Positions 7,825-16,807 are shown, counted from the first letter of the stretch. The stretch is DNA of 63,787 nucleotides from Oscillospiraceae bacterium (GCA_015064505.1 SVSB01000008.1:1-63787); one strand, 5' to 3'. Notes: generated by a model from the letters alone, not told the origin. Made by a program: numbers and translations.

Positions 7825-9126
7825 ATGAAAAGAATTGCTTCCTTGTTGATTTGCGCACTTGTTGTTATTTCCTCCTGCGTACTTTTTGCTGTTCCTGCTT
7901 CTGCAGCCGAGAAGGTAGTATACGTTAAAGATGAAGCGACCGGCGACGGCAGCTCCGCAAGCTCCCCTATCGGTACTCTTGATGCAGCCCTTAAGGCTCT
8001 TGCCGCTACCGGCGGAACCATAAAGGTTGTTGATTACGTTACCATTGCGCCCAATACTGCTGCAACCGCTGAGGTTACCGAATATTATACCGAGCCTGCA
8101 CACGATCGTCAGATCACCATTACATCTGCAGATCCCGCAAACAAGGCTCAGTTCATTATGCCTCTTGAGTGTCAGTGGTATGCTCTTGCAGGTCCTACTG
8201 TATTTGAAAGTATTAAGATTGTTAACAACACCTTTGATCAGCACGTAAGATTCCTTGCCCGCGGCAACCACATTACGATGGGTGAGGGACTTGAAATGTA
8301 TCTTGGCGAGACCCTGCAGACAACTGCTGACGTATTCGTATCCTCTATGAAAGGCGTGGTCGTTCAGGGCCTTACCAATATTGGAGCTGAGTACGACGGA
8401 ATGATGGACGATAATACCTGGATTACCGTTAAGTCCGGTGTTTACTTCCTCATCCAGGGTTATACCCGTAACTTCGTTGATACCGGAGATCTTACCGGTA
8501 ATTGCTATATGGAGTTTGAGGGCGAGATCGCCGTTCGTCAGATGGGTTGGGCAACCCTTAAGGCCGGACTTACTTGCTCCGGTCAGGCGTATATTTACTG
8601 GAATGCCAATATAGCTAACTGGCGTATATTCCCCGGCTACGACGTTGCTACCTATCCCTTTACCGTTAACCTCTTCATCCACGGCGGCGACCACGTAAAT
8701 GCTGACGGTGCGAAGCAGACGATGGTTGGTGCAGGCAAGGTTAAAACCGTAAATCTCTGGTACGATGAGACTAACACCGAAGCATCCGATCTTGCTATGC
8801 ATATCGTAAATTCTTATATCATTACTCAGCCTGACGGCGGCGTTTTCCCCGAAGAGCTTAAAAACTACAAGGGCGATGCTTACCGACTCACCGAGGACGT
8901 TGCACCTCTTGACGATTCCGCTTCTTCCGATTCCGCAGTTACTACCGAGGCTACCGTTGATACAACCGCTGATGCAGTCGTTACAACCGAGGCTGTCGCA
9001 GACACTACCGACGGTGCCGGTGAAGTTACTCCTCCTACCGGTGACGCTTCCGTAATGATAGTACTTGCAGCTGCCGTTGCCGCTTGCCTCTTTGCAGTTG
9101 TAATCGTTAAAAAGAAGGAAAGATAA
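7825..9126 (+). CDS. Secreted C-terminally anchored surface protein, paralogue 1
   Basis: 433-residue exported protein. The signal peptide (about residues 1-28) ends VPASA before AEK. The ectodomain opens with VVYVKDEATGDGSSASSP and a GTLDAALKALAATGGTIKV block. That block is typical of the entry turns of right-handed beta-helix (pectin-lyase-like) proteins, though no catalytic residues are apparent. A Thr/Ala/Asp-rich linker (about 365-398) precedes TPPTGD, a hydrophobic segment and a KKKER tail. This resembles an LPXTG-type sorting signal with Thr in the first position. The start is ATG 7825 with AAAGGA before it; an upstream ATG at 7807 precedes that SD. It is a tandem paralogue of the next gene. 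Function is unknown; a cell-surface structural or glycan-binding role is inferred. Confidence 0.85.
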   Translation: MKRIASLLICALVVISSCVLFAVPASAAEKVVYVKDEATGDGSSASSPIGTLDAALKALAATGGTIKVVDYVTIAPNTAATAEVTEYYTEPAHDRQITITSADPANKAQFIMPLECQWYALAGPTVFESIKIVNNTFDQHVRFLARGNHITMGEGLEMYLGETLQTTADVFVSSMKGVVVQGLTNIGAEYDGMMDDNTWITVKSGVYFLIQGYTRNFVDTGDLTGNCYMEFEGEIAVRQMGWATLKAGLTCSGQAYIYWNANIANWRIFPGYDVATYPFTVNLFIHGGDHVNADGAKQTMVGAGKVKTVNLWYDETNTEASDLAMHIVNSYIITQPDGGVFPEELKNYKGDAYRLTEDVAPLDDSASSDSAVTTEATVDTTADAVVTTEAVADTTDGAGEVTPPTGDASVMIVLAAAVAACLFAVVIVKKKER

Positions 9127-9162
9127 TAAAAATCCAATTCTGTTTGATCGAATAAAACCGTA

Positions 9163-9220
9163 ATTAAAGCCAACCGCCTGTTCTTCTGCAATCAGCTGTT
9201 GAACTGCGGTTGGCTTTAAT
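9163..9220 (+). terminator. Long-stem terminator after paralogue 1
   Basis: A 15-bp perfect stem (9163-9177 / 9206-9220, arms ATTAAAGCCAACCGC and its complement) with a 28-nt loop, followed by the T-rich ATTTACTTTG. Confidence 0.75.
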
Positions 9221-9282
9221 ATTTACTTTGTATTCGATTATCTTTAATTATGCATTATACCTCCCAATTTATAATTTTAATA

Positions 9283-9311
9283 TTGACATATTTTAACCAT
9301 TGTGATATTAT
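9283..9311 (+). promoter_or_regulatory. Promoter for the second surface-protein paralogue
   Basis: TTGACA (9283-9288), a 17-bp spacer and TATTAT (9306-9311). AAAGGAAT at 9333-9340 is the ribosome site. The promoter is stronger than that of paralogue 1. Confidence 0.75.
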
Positions 9312-9348
9312 AATCTTGTAAATTTTATACAGAAAGGAATCCCCTGAA

Positions 9349-10659
9349 ATGAAAAGAATAGCATCCCTTCTTCTCTGCGCTCTTGTAGTGCTCTCCTCTT
9401 GCGTTCTCTTTGCTATTCCTGCGTCTGCAGCTGAGAAGGTTGTATACGTTAAGGATGGCGGAACCGGAGACGGATCCTCTGCAAGTTCTCCCCTCGGCAC
9501 CCTTGATGCGGCTATCGCGGCTCTTGCTACCAGCGGCGGTACCATCAAGCTTGTTGGCGACACTACTCTCGTTTCTAACGGAACCTCCAGCAATGATGCA
9601 TACCCCTTTAACTACTACAAGGCTCCCACTTATGAGAGACAGATCACCATCACTTCCGATGACCTGATCAACAAGGCAAAGCTCATTTGGACCGATGCTT
9701 GCCAGTGGTTTGCTATTGGCGGTAGCACTATTATTGAGAACGTAAAGATGGTTAACGGTCTTACCACCGGTCAGTCTCGCGTTCTTGCTCTTGGTAATCA
9801 CCTTACCATGGGCGAGGGCCTTGAGATGTACTTCGGCGAGACCCTTCAGGATAACACCACCATCACTGCCGGCTTCAACGGATTCTCTATCGTAGGTCTT
9901 ACTACCGCCGGATGCGATATGGAGAATATGCTTGCTTCTGACACCTGGCTTACCTTCAAGTCCGGCGTTTACTCCTCTGTGTTCGGCAAGTGCCACAACA
10001 TTAACACCGATGCAGGCGAGCTCACCGGTAACTCCTATATGGAGTTCCTTGGTGATTTTGCTGTACGTGAGATGGGCTCCACCTCTTGGTCTGGCGCTAC
10101 TCAGATCCACGACCTCGGTCAGGCATACGTAACCTTCGATGCTAAGGTAACCGCTTGGAGATACTTCCCCGGCTACAACTACGTTGGTAACGTTCCCTTC
10201 ACCTGCAACTTCTTCGTTCTCGGCGGTTCTTACGTTGATTCTAACGGTGCTCCTCTTGCACTCGTCGGCGCAGCTAAGGTTCAGATCCTCAACATCTGGT
10301 CCGATGATTCCAATACCGAGGCATACGATCTTGCTTCCCAGTTCAGCGGCTACTCCATCACCCAGGCAGGCGGTGCTGTAAACATTGATGATATCAAGAA
10401 TTACAAGGGTCCCGCATACAAGCCTACCGAGGACGTAGCTCCTCTTGACGGTTCCGTTGTTACCGAGCCCGTAGTTACCACCGAGGCTACCGTTACTACT
10501 GAGGCTACCGTTGTTACAACCGTAGAGGTTGCTGACACTACCGAGTCTGCCGGCCAGGTAACTCCTCCCACCGGCGACGCTTCTCTTATGCTCGTATTCG
10601 TTGCAGCAGCAGTTGCTTGCGTTGCAGCAGTCGTAGTTATTAAGAAGAGAGAGAGATAA
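9349..10659 (+). CDS. Secreted C-terminally anchored surface protein, paralogue 2
   Basis: 436 residues with the same plan as the gene before it. There is a signal peptide ending IPASA, a VVYVKDGGTGDGSSASSP opening, and a GTLDAAIAALATSGGTIKL beta-helix-like block. The shared motif MGEGLEMYFGETLQ follows, then a longer Thr/Val/Glu linker (about 375-405), TPPTGD, a hydrophobic segment and a KKRER tail. The ectodomain is diverged but collinear with paralogue 1 (for example SDTWLTFKSGVY against DNTWITVKSGVY). Codons are markedly skewed to C-ending forms (TAC, AAC, TTC, GGC) compared with neighbours, which suggests high expression. It has its own consensus promoter and its own terminator. No sortase gene lies in the window. 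Confidence 0.87.
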   Translation: MKRIASLLLCALVVLSSCVLFAIPASAAEKVVYVKDGGTGDGSSASSPLGTLDAAIAALATSGGTIKLVGDTTLVSNGTSSNDAYPFNYYKAPTYERQITITSDDLINKAKLIWTDACQWFAIGGSTIIENVKMVNGLTTGQSRVLALGNHLTMGEGLEMYFGETLQDNTTITAGFNGFSIVGLTTAGCDMENMLASDTWLTFKSGVYSSVFGKCHNINTDAGELTGNSYMEFLGDFAVREMGSTSWSGATQIHDLGQAYVTFDAKVTAWRYFPGYNYVGNVPFTCNFFVLGGSYVDSNGAPLALVGAAKVQILNIWSDDSNTEAYDLASQFSGYSITQAGGAVNIDDIKNYKGPAYKPTEDVAPLDGSVVTEPVVTTEATVTTEATVVTTVEVADTTESAGQVTPPTGDASLMLVFVAAAVACVAAVVVIKKRER

Positions 10660-10671
10660 ATCTCATACATA

Positions 10672-10703
10672 AAAAGCAGCCCGCTCCGCGCGGGCTGCTT
10701 TTC
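10672..10703. terminator. Bidirectional terminator between surface protein 2 and rqcH
   Basis: A 12-bp stem (AAAAGCAGCCCG 10672-10683 / 10691-10702) with a 7-nt loop, T-rich on the right and A-rich on the left. It serves both convergent genes. Confidence 0.9.
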
Positions 10704-10704
10704 T

Positions 10705-12447
10705 TTATTCTTTTTTCAGCTTTAAGGCAGTTGCTTCATCGCGGAGTACGGATGTGGAAAAATTGGTCTTATAAATAACGAAGCCTATCCTGCTTCCGCC
10801 GGGCTTTTTTACGTTCTCCACACGAGTGTAGTCAACTTCTACAGCAGCGGTTCCTTTGGCTGATGAATTAACAGCCGCGATTATTGCAGCCTCCGTATAA
10901 TCCTGTGCGGAGGGCTCTTCTCCGTTCGTAACCATAAGAACATGACTTCCCGGCATGTTTTTTGCGTGGAACCAAATATCTCCCTTTTGTGAAAGCTTGA
11001 AGGTAACGTACTCGTTCTGAATGTTATTTTTTCCGCAATATACGACGTAACCGCCTGAGGTAACGTACTTGTCAGGCTTCGGCTTTTTTGGTTTTTGGGG
11101 CTTTTTTGAAGCCTTTGAGCGAATATATCCGCCGTTTTCGAGCTCTGTCCGAATTTCTGCGATCTCAGTCTCGCCGTCAGCGCGCTCGAGAGAAAATTTA
11201 ACCCGATCAATATATTCAGCTTCTTCCCTTGCAAGCTTCAGCTGTTCAGTTGCGTGTAGTTTTGCCGCCTTTAGCTTATTATATTTCTTGAATCTTATTG
11301 CGGCATTTTGCTGTGGAGATTTGGTCGGATCTAACTCAACGATCTTATTGGTGGGCGGGTCTGTTGAGTAATCAGTTAACGTAACTGTCTTATCACCCTT
11401 TTTTAGCATATATATATTCCCGGTTATGAGCTCGCCCTCAAACCTGTATTTATCGGCATCCTTAGAGGCTTCAATATCATTTAGCAAAATCTGTATCTTC
11501 TTCTCAAGTCTTTTCTCCGCATTCTGTACGGTTCTCAGAAGGTCAGCGGCGCGATGGCGCACGTTTGCCGCTCTCGTTTTATCGGATGCGGCTCTGTCAA
11601 GGAGCTCACCCACGCTATCAAAGCTGAGGCACTTGTATTCTTCTCCGTATTGTGTTATCGGCATAAAAGAGAAATCTACAGCCGAACCGCTTTTATCTAA
11701 AAGCAGGGTTGGAGAAAAATCAGCAGAGTTTATTTTGTCAACGACGGAAAAAAACGCATCGGAAAGGCTCTCTGCACTTATTCTTCCCCTCAACTTGGCT
11801 AAATGTGCTATTTCCCTTGATATAAGAGGAGATATACCAAAGTACGATCTCATTATGAATTTTTCAGCAGGTAGGTCGTCGTTATATAATTTTGCAAACG
11901 ATTCTCTCGATTCGGTCAGAGGATCTCTTTTTTCCTGTGCGGGAGGATTTTCATATCGCATACCGGGAAGTATGGGGCGCTTGGAGTTAAGTGATATTTC
12001 TATCAATCTGGAAGCAAGTATAACCTTTTTCTCATTTGAAAGAAGGATCAAATTGCTGTGTTTTCCCATTGTTTCGGCAACGAGATATCTTTCGGTGGGA
12101 TAACCCATTTCGTCAGTCGTCCTGAAGGAAAACATAACCGCGCGCTCAAAACCGAGCTGCTCGATCTCCGTTACTCTCGCGCCGATAAGATTTTTGCGGA
12201 GAAGCAGACAGAACCCCGATGGTACCGCGGGATTTTCTCTGGATACCTCGGTCATATGAACGCAGGAATTATCGGGGTAGGTACATATAGTAAGCTTTCT
12301 CGTTTTGGAAACTCCTTCAACGAAAGTATGAAAATGAATTATGACCTCTTCCTTTTCGGGCACGGAGATCTTTTCTACTCTTGCTCCGATCAGGTATCTG
12401 CGCATCTCCGATATGGATGCGGCAAGCATGGCGGCATCAAAGGGCAT
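10705..12447 (-). CDS. rqcH: Rqc2/RqcH-like NFACT protein (ribosome quality control)
   Basis: 580-residue NFACT-family protein. RqcH binds obstructed 50S subunits carrying peptidyl-tRNA and adds alanine tails that mark the chain for proteolysis. Visible are the NFACT-N domain (from MPFDAAMLAASISEM, with FCLLLRKNLIGARV), a long coiled-coil middle (about 290-420) and the C-terminal NFACT-R domain (GKNNIQNEYVTFKL, DIWFHAKNMPGSHV). ATG 12447 is set by AAAGGAGCG upstream; six extra codons to 12465 would precede the SD. The start overlaps the end of the GNAT gene by 11 bp, and the SD lies inside that gene. Confidence 0.95.
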   Translation of the reverse strand: MPFDAAMLAASISEMRRYLIGARVEKISVPEKEEVIIHFHTFVEGVSKTRKLTICTYPDNSCVHMTEVSRENPAVPSGFCLLLRKNLIGARVTEIEQLGFERAVMFSFRTTDEMGYPTERYLVAETMGKHSNLILLSNEKKVILASRLIEISLNSKRPILPGMRYENPPAQEKRDPLTESRESFAKLYNDDLPAEKFIMRSYFGISPLISREIAHLAKLRGRISAESLSDAFFSVVDKINSADFSPTLLLDKSGSAVDFSFMPITQYGEEYKCLSFDSVGELLDRAASDKTRAANVRHRAADLLRTVQNAEKRLEKKIQILLNDIEASKDADKYRFEGELITGNIYMLKKGDKTVTLTDYSTDPPTNKIVELDPTKSPQQNAAIRFKKYNKLKAAKLHATEQLKLAREEAEYIDRVKFSLERADGETEIAEIRTELENGGYIRSKASKKPQKPKKPKPDKYVTSGGYVVYCGKNNIQNEYVTFKLSQKGDIWFHAKNMPGSHVLMVTNGEEPSAQDYTEAAIIAAVNSSAKGTAAVEVDYTRVENVKKPGGSRIGFVIYKTNFSTSVLRDEATALKLKKE

Positions 12448-13123
12448 TTTTATCGCTCCTTTCAAGTGTTATCTCATAGCCCTTGGCAAATACGTGAAAA
12501 CCGCATTTTTCGGCAAGGGCGGCAGACGCAATATTATGTTCATAATAGCTGTATATCACGCTGACGTTCTCGTTATATAAATATTCGGAAAGAGCGGCAA
12601 CGCAATCGGCGGCGTAGCCTCTGCCTCTGTATTGGCTAACGGTCTCCACTCCGATCTCGATCTCACCGTCAATATCCCTGTGGGATAAAAAGGTATATGC
12701 CGCGCTGACAACTGTTTTTCCTTCAAGAACGCCGTAACAATCGTAGCCGTTCTCGGCACCGAGCTTAATGTCTTCAAGCTCTTTGGGGTATATTTCCTTG
12801 CCTGTGAGACGCACAGCACGATTGGAAGAGACTGTGTTGAGCTCGTGGTCGTATACGGTATCTATAATCAGCTTTCCGCAATCCTCGGCAGGCATAAGCG
12901 GTGCGTAAAACCCAAGCTCTTTGATCGCGTAATTATAAGCAAACAGTCTGGCTTCAGAAGCAAGAACGTTATCGCCGAAGGCGTTTGACATTGCCGATGA
13001 AAACCCTTCAAGCATATCAGCGCACTGGGCAAAAATTTCACCGTCTTCGCGCATAAATACGGATATAACGGTTTCCGCCTCAATAAAGGGTTCATCCGAT
13101 AAATGGAACAGTGACGTATGCAT
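12437..13123 (-). CDS. GNAT family N-acetyltransferase
   Basis: 228 residues. The C-terminal half (from about 100) is a GNAT domain with the acetyl-CoA pyrophosphate loop QYRGRGYA (about 164-171) and the following helix, then a NIASAALAEKCGF motif typical of GNAT acyltransferases. The first ~95 residues form a separate helical domain of unknown role. The start is ATG 13123 with GGGAG at 13129-13133; an in-frame TTG at 13135 would lie before that SD. It is the middle gene of a HAD-GNAT-rqcH unit with 1-bp and -11-bp junctions. The substrate is unknown. Confidence 0.85.
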   Translation of the reverse strand: MHTSLFHLSDEPFIEAETVISVFMREDGEIFAQCADMLEGFSSAMSNAFGDNVLASEARLFAYNYAIKELGFYAPLMPAEDCGKLIIDTVYDHELNTVSSNRAVRLTGKEIYPKELEDIKLGAENGYDCYGVLEGKTVVSAAYTFLSHRDIDGEIEIGVETVSQYRGRGYAADCVAALSEYLYNENVSVIYSYYEHNIASAALAEKCGFHVFAKGYEITLERSDKNAL

Positions 13124-13124
13124 A

Positions 13125-13760
13125 TTATCTCCCAAGTATTATATCAACTGCCTCAAGGGCGTTTCTTACCGTTACGTGTCCGCTTGCAGAAAGCATTTCG
13201 TAGGTCTGATGACCTGAAGCGATAAGAATAACGTCAGCACCCGCGGCTACGGCGCACTCCGCGTCGTGAATTGTGTCTCCAAGCATTACGGTGTTACCGC
13301 GAAGACCCTTTACAACTTCCGTAGCAACCGTTTGTTTGCTTGATGCGTGTATGTTGTCAAGTCCGAATACGCCTTCAAAGCGGTTTTGCAGACCGCGGCT
13401 TTTTAGTTGATCCCGAAGCATATTTATCTCAGTTGCGGAAACAAGATATTGATGAATTCCGTTTGACTTAAGCTTATTCATAGCCTCAATAACTCCGTAA
13501 ATGACGGGAGCCTCCGGCTCGTGCGCCAGATATTCCTCAACCCACAAAGGAGCGAGCACGTCATAGCTGATTTTATTGAAATCGAATCCCGCTCTTGCGT
13601 AATATTCTTTAATGGGAAAACCGAAGATGCTGCGGTAATGATCTTTATCGTCAATGGTCTTGTAGCCGTATTTCTTTAACAGCTTATTAAGGGCGTTTAT
13701 ACCGATATCTACGTCGTCTATTATAGTGCCGTTAAAATCCCAAATTACGTTATCGTACAT
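13125..13760 (-). CDS. HAD-superfamily hydrolase with Asn in motif I
   Basis: 211-residue haloacid-dehalogenase-type protein with a helical cap, similar in layout to phosphoglycolate phosphatase/PpaX. Motif I is WDFNGTIID: the nucleophile Asp8 is present, but the usual second Asp (general acid/base) is Asn10. Motif II is VSATE, the Lys of motif III lies in HASSKQ, and motif IV is MLGDTIHDAECA. The DxN form recurs in a branch of bacterial HAD proteins, so it may change the reaction rather than abolish it. First gene of its operon; AGGTGCAAAAATG is preceded by a strong promoter at 13785-13813. Confidence 0.88.
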   Translation of the reverse strand: MYDNVIWDFNGTIIDDVDIGINALNKLLKKYGYKTIDDKDHYRSIFGFPIKEYYARAGFDFNKISYDVLAPLWVEEYLAHEPEAPVIYGVIEAMNKLKSNGIHQYLVSATEINMLRDQLKSRGLQNRFEGVFGLDNIHASSKQTVATEVVKGLRGNTVMLGDTIHDAECAVAAGADVILIASGHQTYEMLSASGHVTVRNALEAVDIILGR

Positions 13761-13784
13761 TTTTGCACCTCCGATCGTGAAACT

Positions 13785-13813
13785 ATTTTACCATTTTGCA
13801 TCGTGTTAGTCAA
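13785..13813 (-). promoter_or_regulatory. Sigma-A promoter for the HAD-GNAT-rqcH operon
   Basis: On the minus strand, TTGACT (13813-13808), a 17-bp spacer and TAAAAT (13790-13785). The start codon is 25 bp from the -10. Confidence 0.8.
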
Positions 13814-13819
13814 CACCCG

Positions 13820-13857
13820 ATAAAAAATCGCGCCAAAGCAGCACCTTGGCGCGATTT
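13820..13857 (-). terminator. Terminator after the aminotransferase gene
   Basis: A 12-bp stem (AAATCGCGCCAA 13825-13836 / 13846-13857) with a 9-nt loop. Read on the minus strand it is followed by a run of six T, so it ends the asnS-aminotransferase transcript. Confidence 0.85.
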
Positions 13858-13861
13858 GAAA

Positions 13862-15127
13862 TTATAACATCTTTTCTATTGCCGCAAGCTTAACGCAGCA
13901 AACGAGGATGTGAAGGGTGGTTTCCAGATCCTCAAGAGTTGAGTAGGTAGGTGCAAGGCGAAGATTTCTGTCACGCGGATCGTGCTTGTAAGGATAAGTG
14001 GCTCCGGCACCCGTCATAGCAACTCCGCACTCCTTCATAAGAGTCCAGACTCTCTTAGCGCAACCGTCCATTACGTTAAGGCTAACGAAGTATCCGCCGT
14101 TGGGATCGTACCAATCGGCAATTCCAAGGCCGTCAAGGCCCTCGTGAAGTATCTTTTTGCACAGATCGAAGCGAGGCTTAAGGATTTCTGCGTGGCGAGC
14201 CATGATCTTTGTGGCGTTTTCCTTGTTTTTGATATACTTTGCGTGGCGAAGCTGATTAAGCTTGTCAAAGCCGATGGTCTGCATTGACATATAAGCACGC
14301 ATCTCGGCAATGTTTGCGTCACTTGCCGCTGCCATTGCAATTCCGCCACCGGGGAAGGTTATCTTGGAGGTGGAGGAGAAATAAAGGAATCTGTCCTCGT
14401 TGCCGTATTCGCGGGAAATTTTGAATACGTCGGGAAGCTCGTCGGGCGTGGAAGTGAAATCGTGAATGCCGTAAGCATTATCCCAGATTATACGGAAATC
14501 AGGTGCGGCCTTCATGGAGGAAAGACGGCGAACGCAAGTCTCGCTGAAGGTAACGCCCGTGGGGTTGGAATACTTGGGAACGCAGATAAGACCCTTTACA
14601 AGGGGATCTGCCGCAAGCTTTTCAACAGCGTCCATATCGGGTCCGTCGGAGAGCATATCAACGGTAATCAGCTCAATACCGAGAGTTTCAAGGACGGAAA
14701 AGTGTCTATCGTAACCGGGTGCAGGGCAAATGAACTTAACAGTTCCCTGCTTCACCCAGGGCTCGTGCCCGCAGGTTCCGCGGAGCATGAGACGGGCGAT
14801 GTTATCAAACATCATATTAAGGCTGGAGTTACCGCCAACTAAAATGTTCTTTTCCGGAATATTGAATATCTCAGAGAATATTCTCTTCATCTCTGAGGTT
14901 CCGTCGCCAAGGCCGTAGTTACGGCAATCAAAACCCTTTTCATCAAGGTAATATTCCTCGGTGGGCTCGGAAATCAAGAGCTCGTTTGAAAGGTCAAGCT
15001 GATCCTTGTTCGGCTTTCCTCGGGAAAGATCCAGAGAAATGCCGCTGTTTTTATAACTGTTATATTCGCAAGAGAGAGAGTCCATTAACTCTTTGAGCTC
15101 TTCTTTGCTCATAAGAGAATACTTCAT
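13862..15127 (-). CDS. Class I aminotransferase (aspartate aminotransferase subgroup)
   Basis: 421-residue PLP-dependent fold-type I enzyme. Visible are GGNSSLNMMFD (cofactor phosphate region), PKYSNPTGVTF, IWDNAYGIHDF (Asp/Tyr contacting PLP), SSTSKITFPGGGIAM (Schiff-base Lys) and a late arginine region (DRNLRLAPTY). The pattern matches the atypical aspartate-aminotransferase group (PF12897-like) rather than AspC. ATG 15127 is preceded by GAGGTG; an open extension to 15232 would run into asnS. The gap to asnS is 10 bp, so the two are cotranscribed. A link between asparagine charging and amino-acid supply is plausible but inferred. Confidence 0.9.
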   Translation of the reverse strand: MKYSLMSKEELKELMDSLSCEYNSYKNSGISLDLSRGKPNKDQLDLSNELLISEPTEEYYLDEKGFDCRNYGLGDGTSEMKRIFSEIFNIPEKNILVGGNSSLNMMFDNIARLMLRGTCGHEPWVKQGTVKFICPAPGYDRHFSVLETLGIELITVDMLSDGPDMDAVEKLAADPLVKGLICVPKYSNPTGVTFSETCVRRLSSMKAAPDFRIIWDNAYGIHDFTSTPDELPDVFKISREYGNEDRFLYFSSTSKITFPGGGIAMAAASDANIAEMRAYMSMQTIGFDKLNQLRHAKYIKNKENATKIMARHAEILKPRFDLCKKILHEGLDGLGIADWYDPNGGYFVSLNVMDGCAKRVWTLMKECGVAMTGAGATYPYKHDPRDRNLRLAPTYSTLEDLETTLHILVCCVKLAAIEKML

Positions 15128-15137
15128 ATACACCTCA

Positions 15138-16526
15138 TCAATAATCTGCAGAGCCGGCAGTACGGGGGAATGCTGCAACGTCGCGGATGTTGGAGATTCC
15201 TGTAATATACATAATAAGTCTTTCAAATCCAAGTCCGAAGCCTGCGTGCTTTGTGCCGCCGTATCTGCGGAGATCGACGTAATGCTTGTAATCCTCTTCC
15301 TTAAGGCCGAACTTCTTCATGCTATCAAGGAGGACGTCAAGTCTTTCCTCACGCTGGGAGCCGCCTATAAGCTCACCAACGCCGGGAACCAGCATATCCA
15401 TGGCAGCAACGGTCTTGCCGTCATCGTTGAGGCGCATATAGAACGCCTTGATATCACGGGGATAATCGGTAACGAAAACGGGCTTGCCGAATACTTCCTC
15501 GGTAAGGTATCTTTCGTGCTCGGTCTGCATATCGATACCCCAGCTTACGGGATACTCAAAGGTTTTGCCGCTGTCCTCAAGAAGCTTGATGGCATCGGTA
15601 TAGGTAACGTGAGCAAAATCGTTGTTTACGAGATTGGTGAGACGCTCGAGAAGCGTGTTATCAAAGAACTTGTTGAAAAACTCAAGCTCTGCAGGGCACT
15701 GCTCCATAACGTATGCAACCACGTACTTTATCATATCCTCGGCAAGCTGCATATCGTCGTTAAGATCGGCAAAAGCTATCTCGGGCTCCATCATCCAGAA
15801 CTCTGCCGCGTGACGGGGGGTGTTTGAGTTCTCGGCACGGAAGGTGGGGCCGAACGTATAGATATTGGAGAATGCCATTGCAAAGCACTCGCCGTTAAGC
15901 TGACCGGATACGGTAAGGTTTGCCTTCTTGCCAAAGAAGTCCTTTGACCAGTCGATCTCGCCGTCCTCGGTACGAGGAGGGTTATTCATATCAAGAGTGG
16001 TTACGTTAAACATCTCACCCGCGCCCTCACAGTCGGATGCGGTGATAAGAGGTGTGTGAACGTATACGAAGCCGCGCTCGTTAAAAAACTTATGGATCGC
16101 GTAAGCGGCAACGGAGCGAACGCGGAACACGGCGTTGAAGGTATTTGCGCGGGGACGGAGATAGGAAATAGAGCGCAAAAACTCCATGGAGTGCTTCTTC
16201 TTCTGGAGAGGGTACGTGGGTGTTGAGGTTCCCTCTACGGCAATAGAGGTTGCGTGAAGCTCAAGGGGCTGCTTTGCATCGGGGGTAAGAACTATGTCTC
16301 CCTCACATACGAGAGCGGCGCCGATATTCTGAGATGCTATCTCAGAATAATTTTCAAGATTATTTGCTTCAAATACTATCTGAAGAGCACCAAAGCAGCT
16401 TCCATCGTTAAGATCGATAAAACCAAATACGTTGGAAGCGCGAAGGTTGCGGACCCAACCGCATACTCTTACGTTTTTCATTTCTGTCTTCTTTTGGAAG
16501 ATCTCTTTGATCGTAGTTCGCTGCAT
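15138..16526 (-). CDS. asnS: Asparaginyl-tRNA synthetase
   Basis: 462-residue class IIb synthetase that charges tRNA-Asn with asparagine. It has an N-terminal OB-fold anticodon domain ([22 protein letters not shown]), motif 2 ([21 protein letters not shown]) and motif 3 ([15 protein letters not shown]). The [10 protein letters not shown] signature fits AsnRS. The start ATG 16526 has ATAGGAGC upstream. The leader from the predicted promoter is only about 77 nt, too short for a T-box, and no specifier-like structure was seen. With glnS also present, this organism appears to charge Asn and Gln directly. Confidence 0.97.
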   Translation of the reverse strand: MQRTTIKEIFQKKTEMKNVRVCGWVRNLRASNVFGFIDLNDGSCFGALQIVFEANNLENYSEIASQNIGAALVCEGDIVLTPDAKQPLELHATSIAVEGTSTPTYPLQKKKHSMEFLRSISYLRPRANTFNAVFRVRSVAAYAIHKFFNERGFVYVHTPLITASDCEGAGEMFNVTTLDMNNPPRTEDGEIDWSKDFFGKKANLTVSGQLNGECFAMAFSNIYTFGPTFRAENSNTPRHAAEFWMMEPEIAFADLNDDMQLAEDMIKYVVAYVMEQCPAELEFFNKFFDNTLLERLTNLVNNDFAHVTYTDAIKLLEDSGKTFEYPVSWGIDMQTEHERYLTEEVFGKPVFVTDYPRDIKAFYMRLNDDGKTVAAMDMLVPGVGELIGGSQREERLDVLLDSMKKFGLKEEDYKHYVDLRRYGGTKHAGFGLGFERLIMYITGISNIRDVAAFPRTAGSADY

Positions 16527-16609
16527 ATATAGCTCCTATGTCAATATTTGCATTTTTTTGATTTGAATATTGCAAAACTCAAAAGAACGCATAATTATCC
16601 GTACAAACT

Positions 16610-16637
16610 ATTATACTACATAATATTAAAAAATCAA
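16610..16637 (-). promoter_or_regulatory. Promoter for asnS
   Basis: On the minus strand, TTGATT (16637-16632), a 16-bp spacer and TATAAT (16615-16610), giving a leader of about 77 nt. Confidence 0.7.
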
Positions 16638-16778
16638 GTCTTTTGACAAAATTATGATGCTGAAAAGGAGTAAAATTGCAAAAAATACGTTTACGTCCAA
16701 AATAAGCCCGAAATGAAACGAATTTTTATAAAATCAAAACATCATTTTCAAATTCTTCAAAAAAATGAAAATTCACTG

Positions 16779-16807
16779 TTGACAAATCGGTACCGTTGTG
16801 TTATAAT
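16779..16807 (+). promoter_or_regulatory. Consensus promoter for the tRNA operon
   Basis: TTGACA (16779-16784), a 17-bp spacer and TATAAT (16802-16807). A full consensus, as expected for stable RNA. Confidence 0.9.

Noticed and set aside
7747-8802. Minus-strand open frames opposite the surface proteins (also near 9325-10110)
   Set aside because: Repeated open antisense frames follow from the biased codons of the plus-strand genes; no SD, promoter or family is seen.
16527-16610. T-box or other riboswitch in front of asnS
   Set aside because: The leader from the predicted promoter is about 77 nt, shorter than a T-box, and lacks a conserved T-box sequence.
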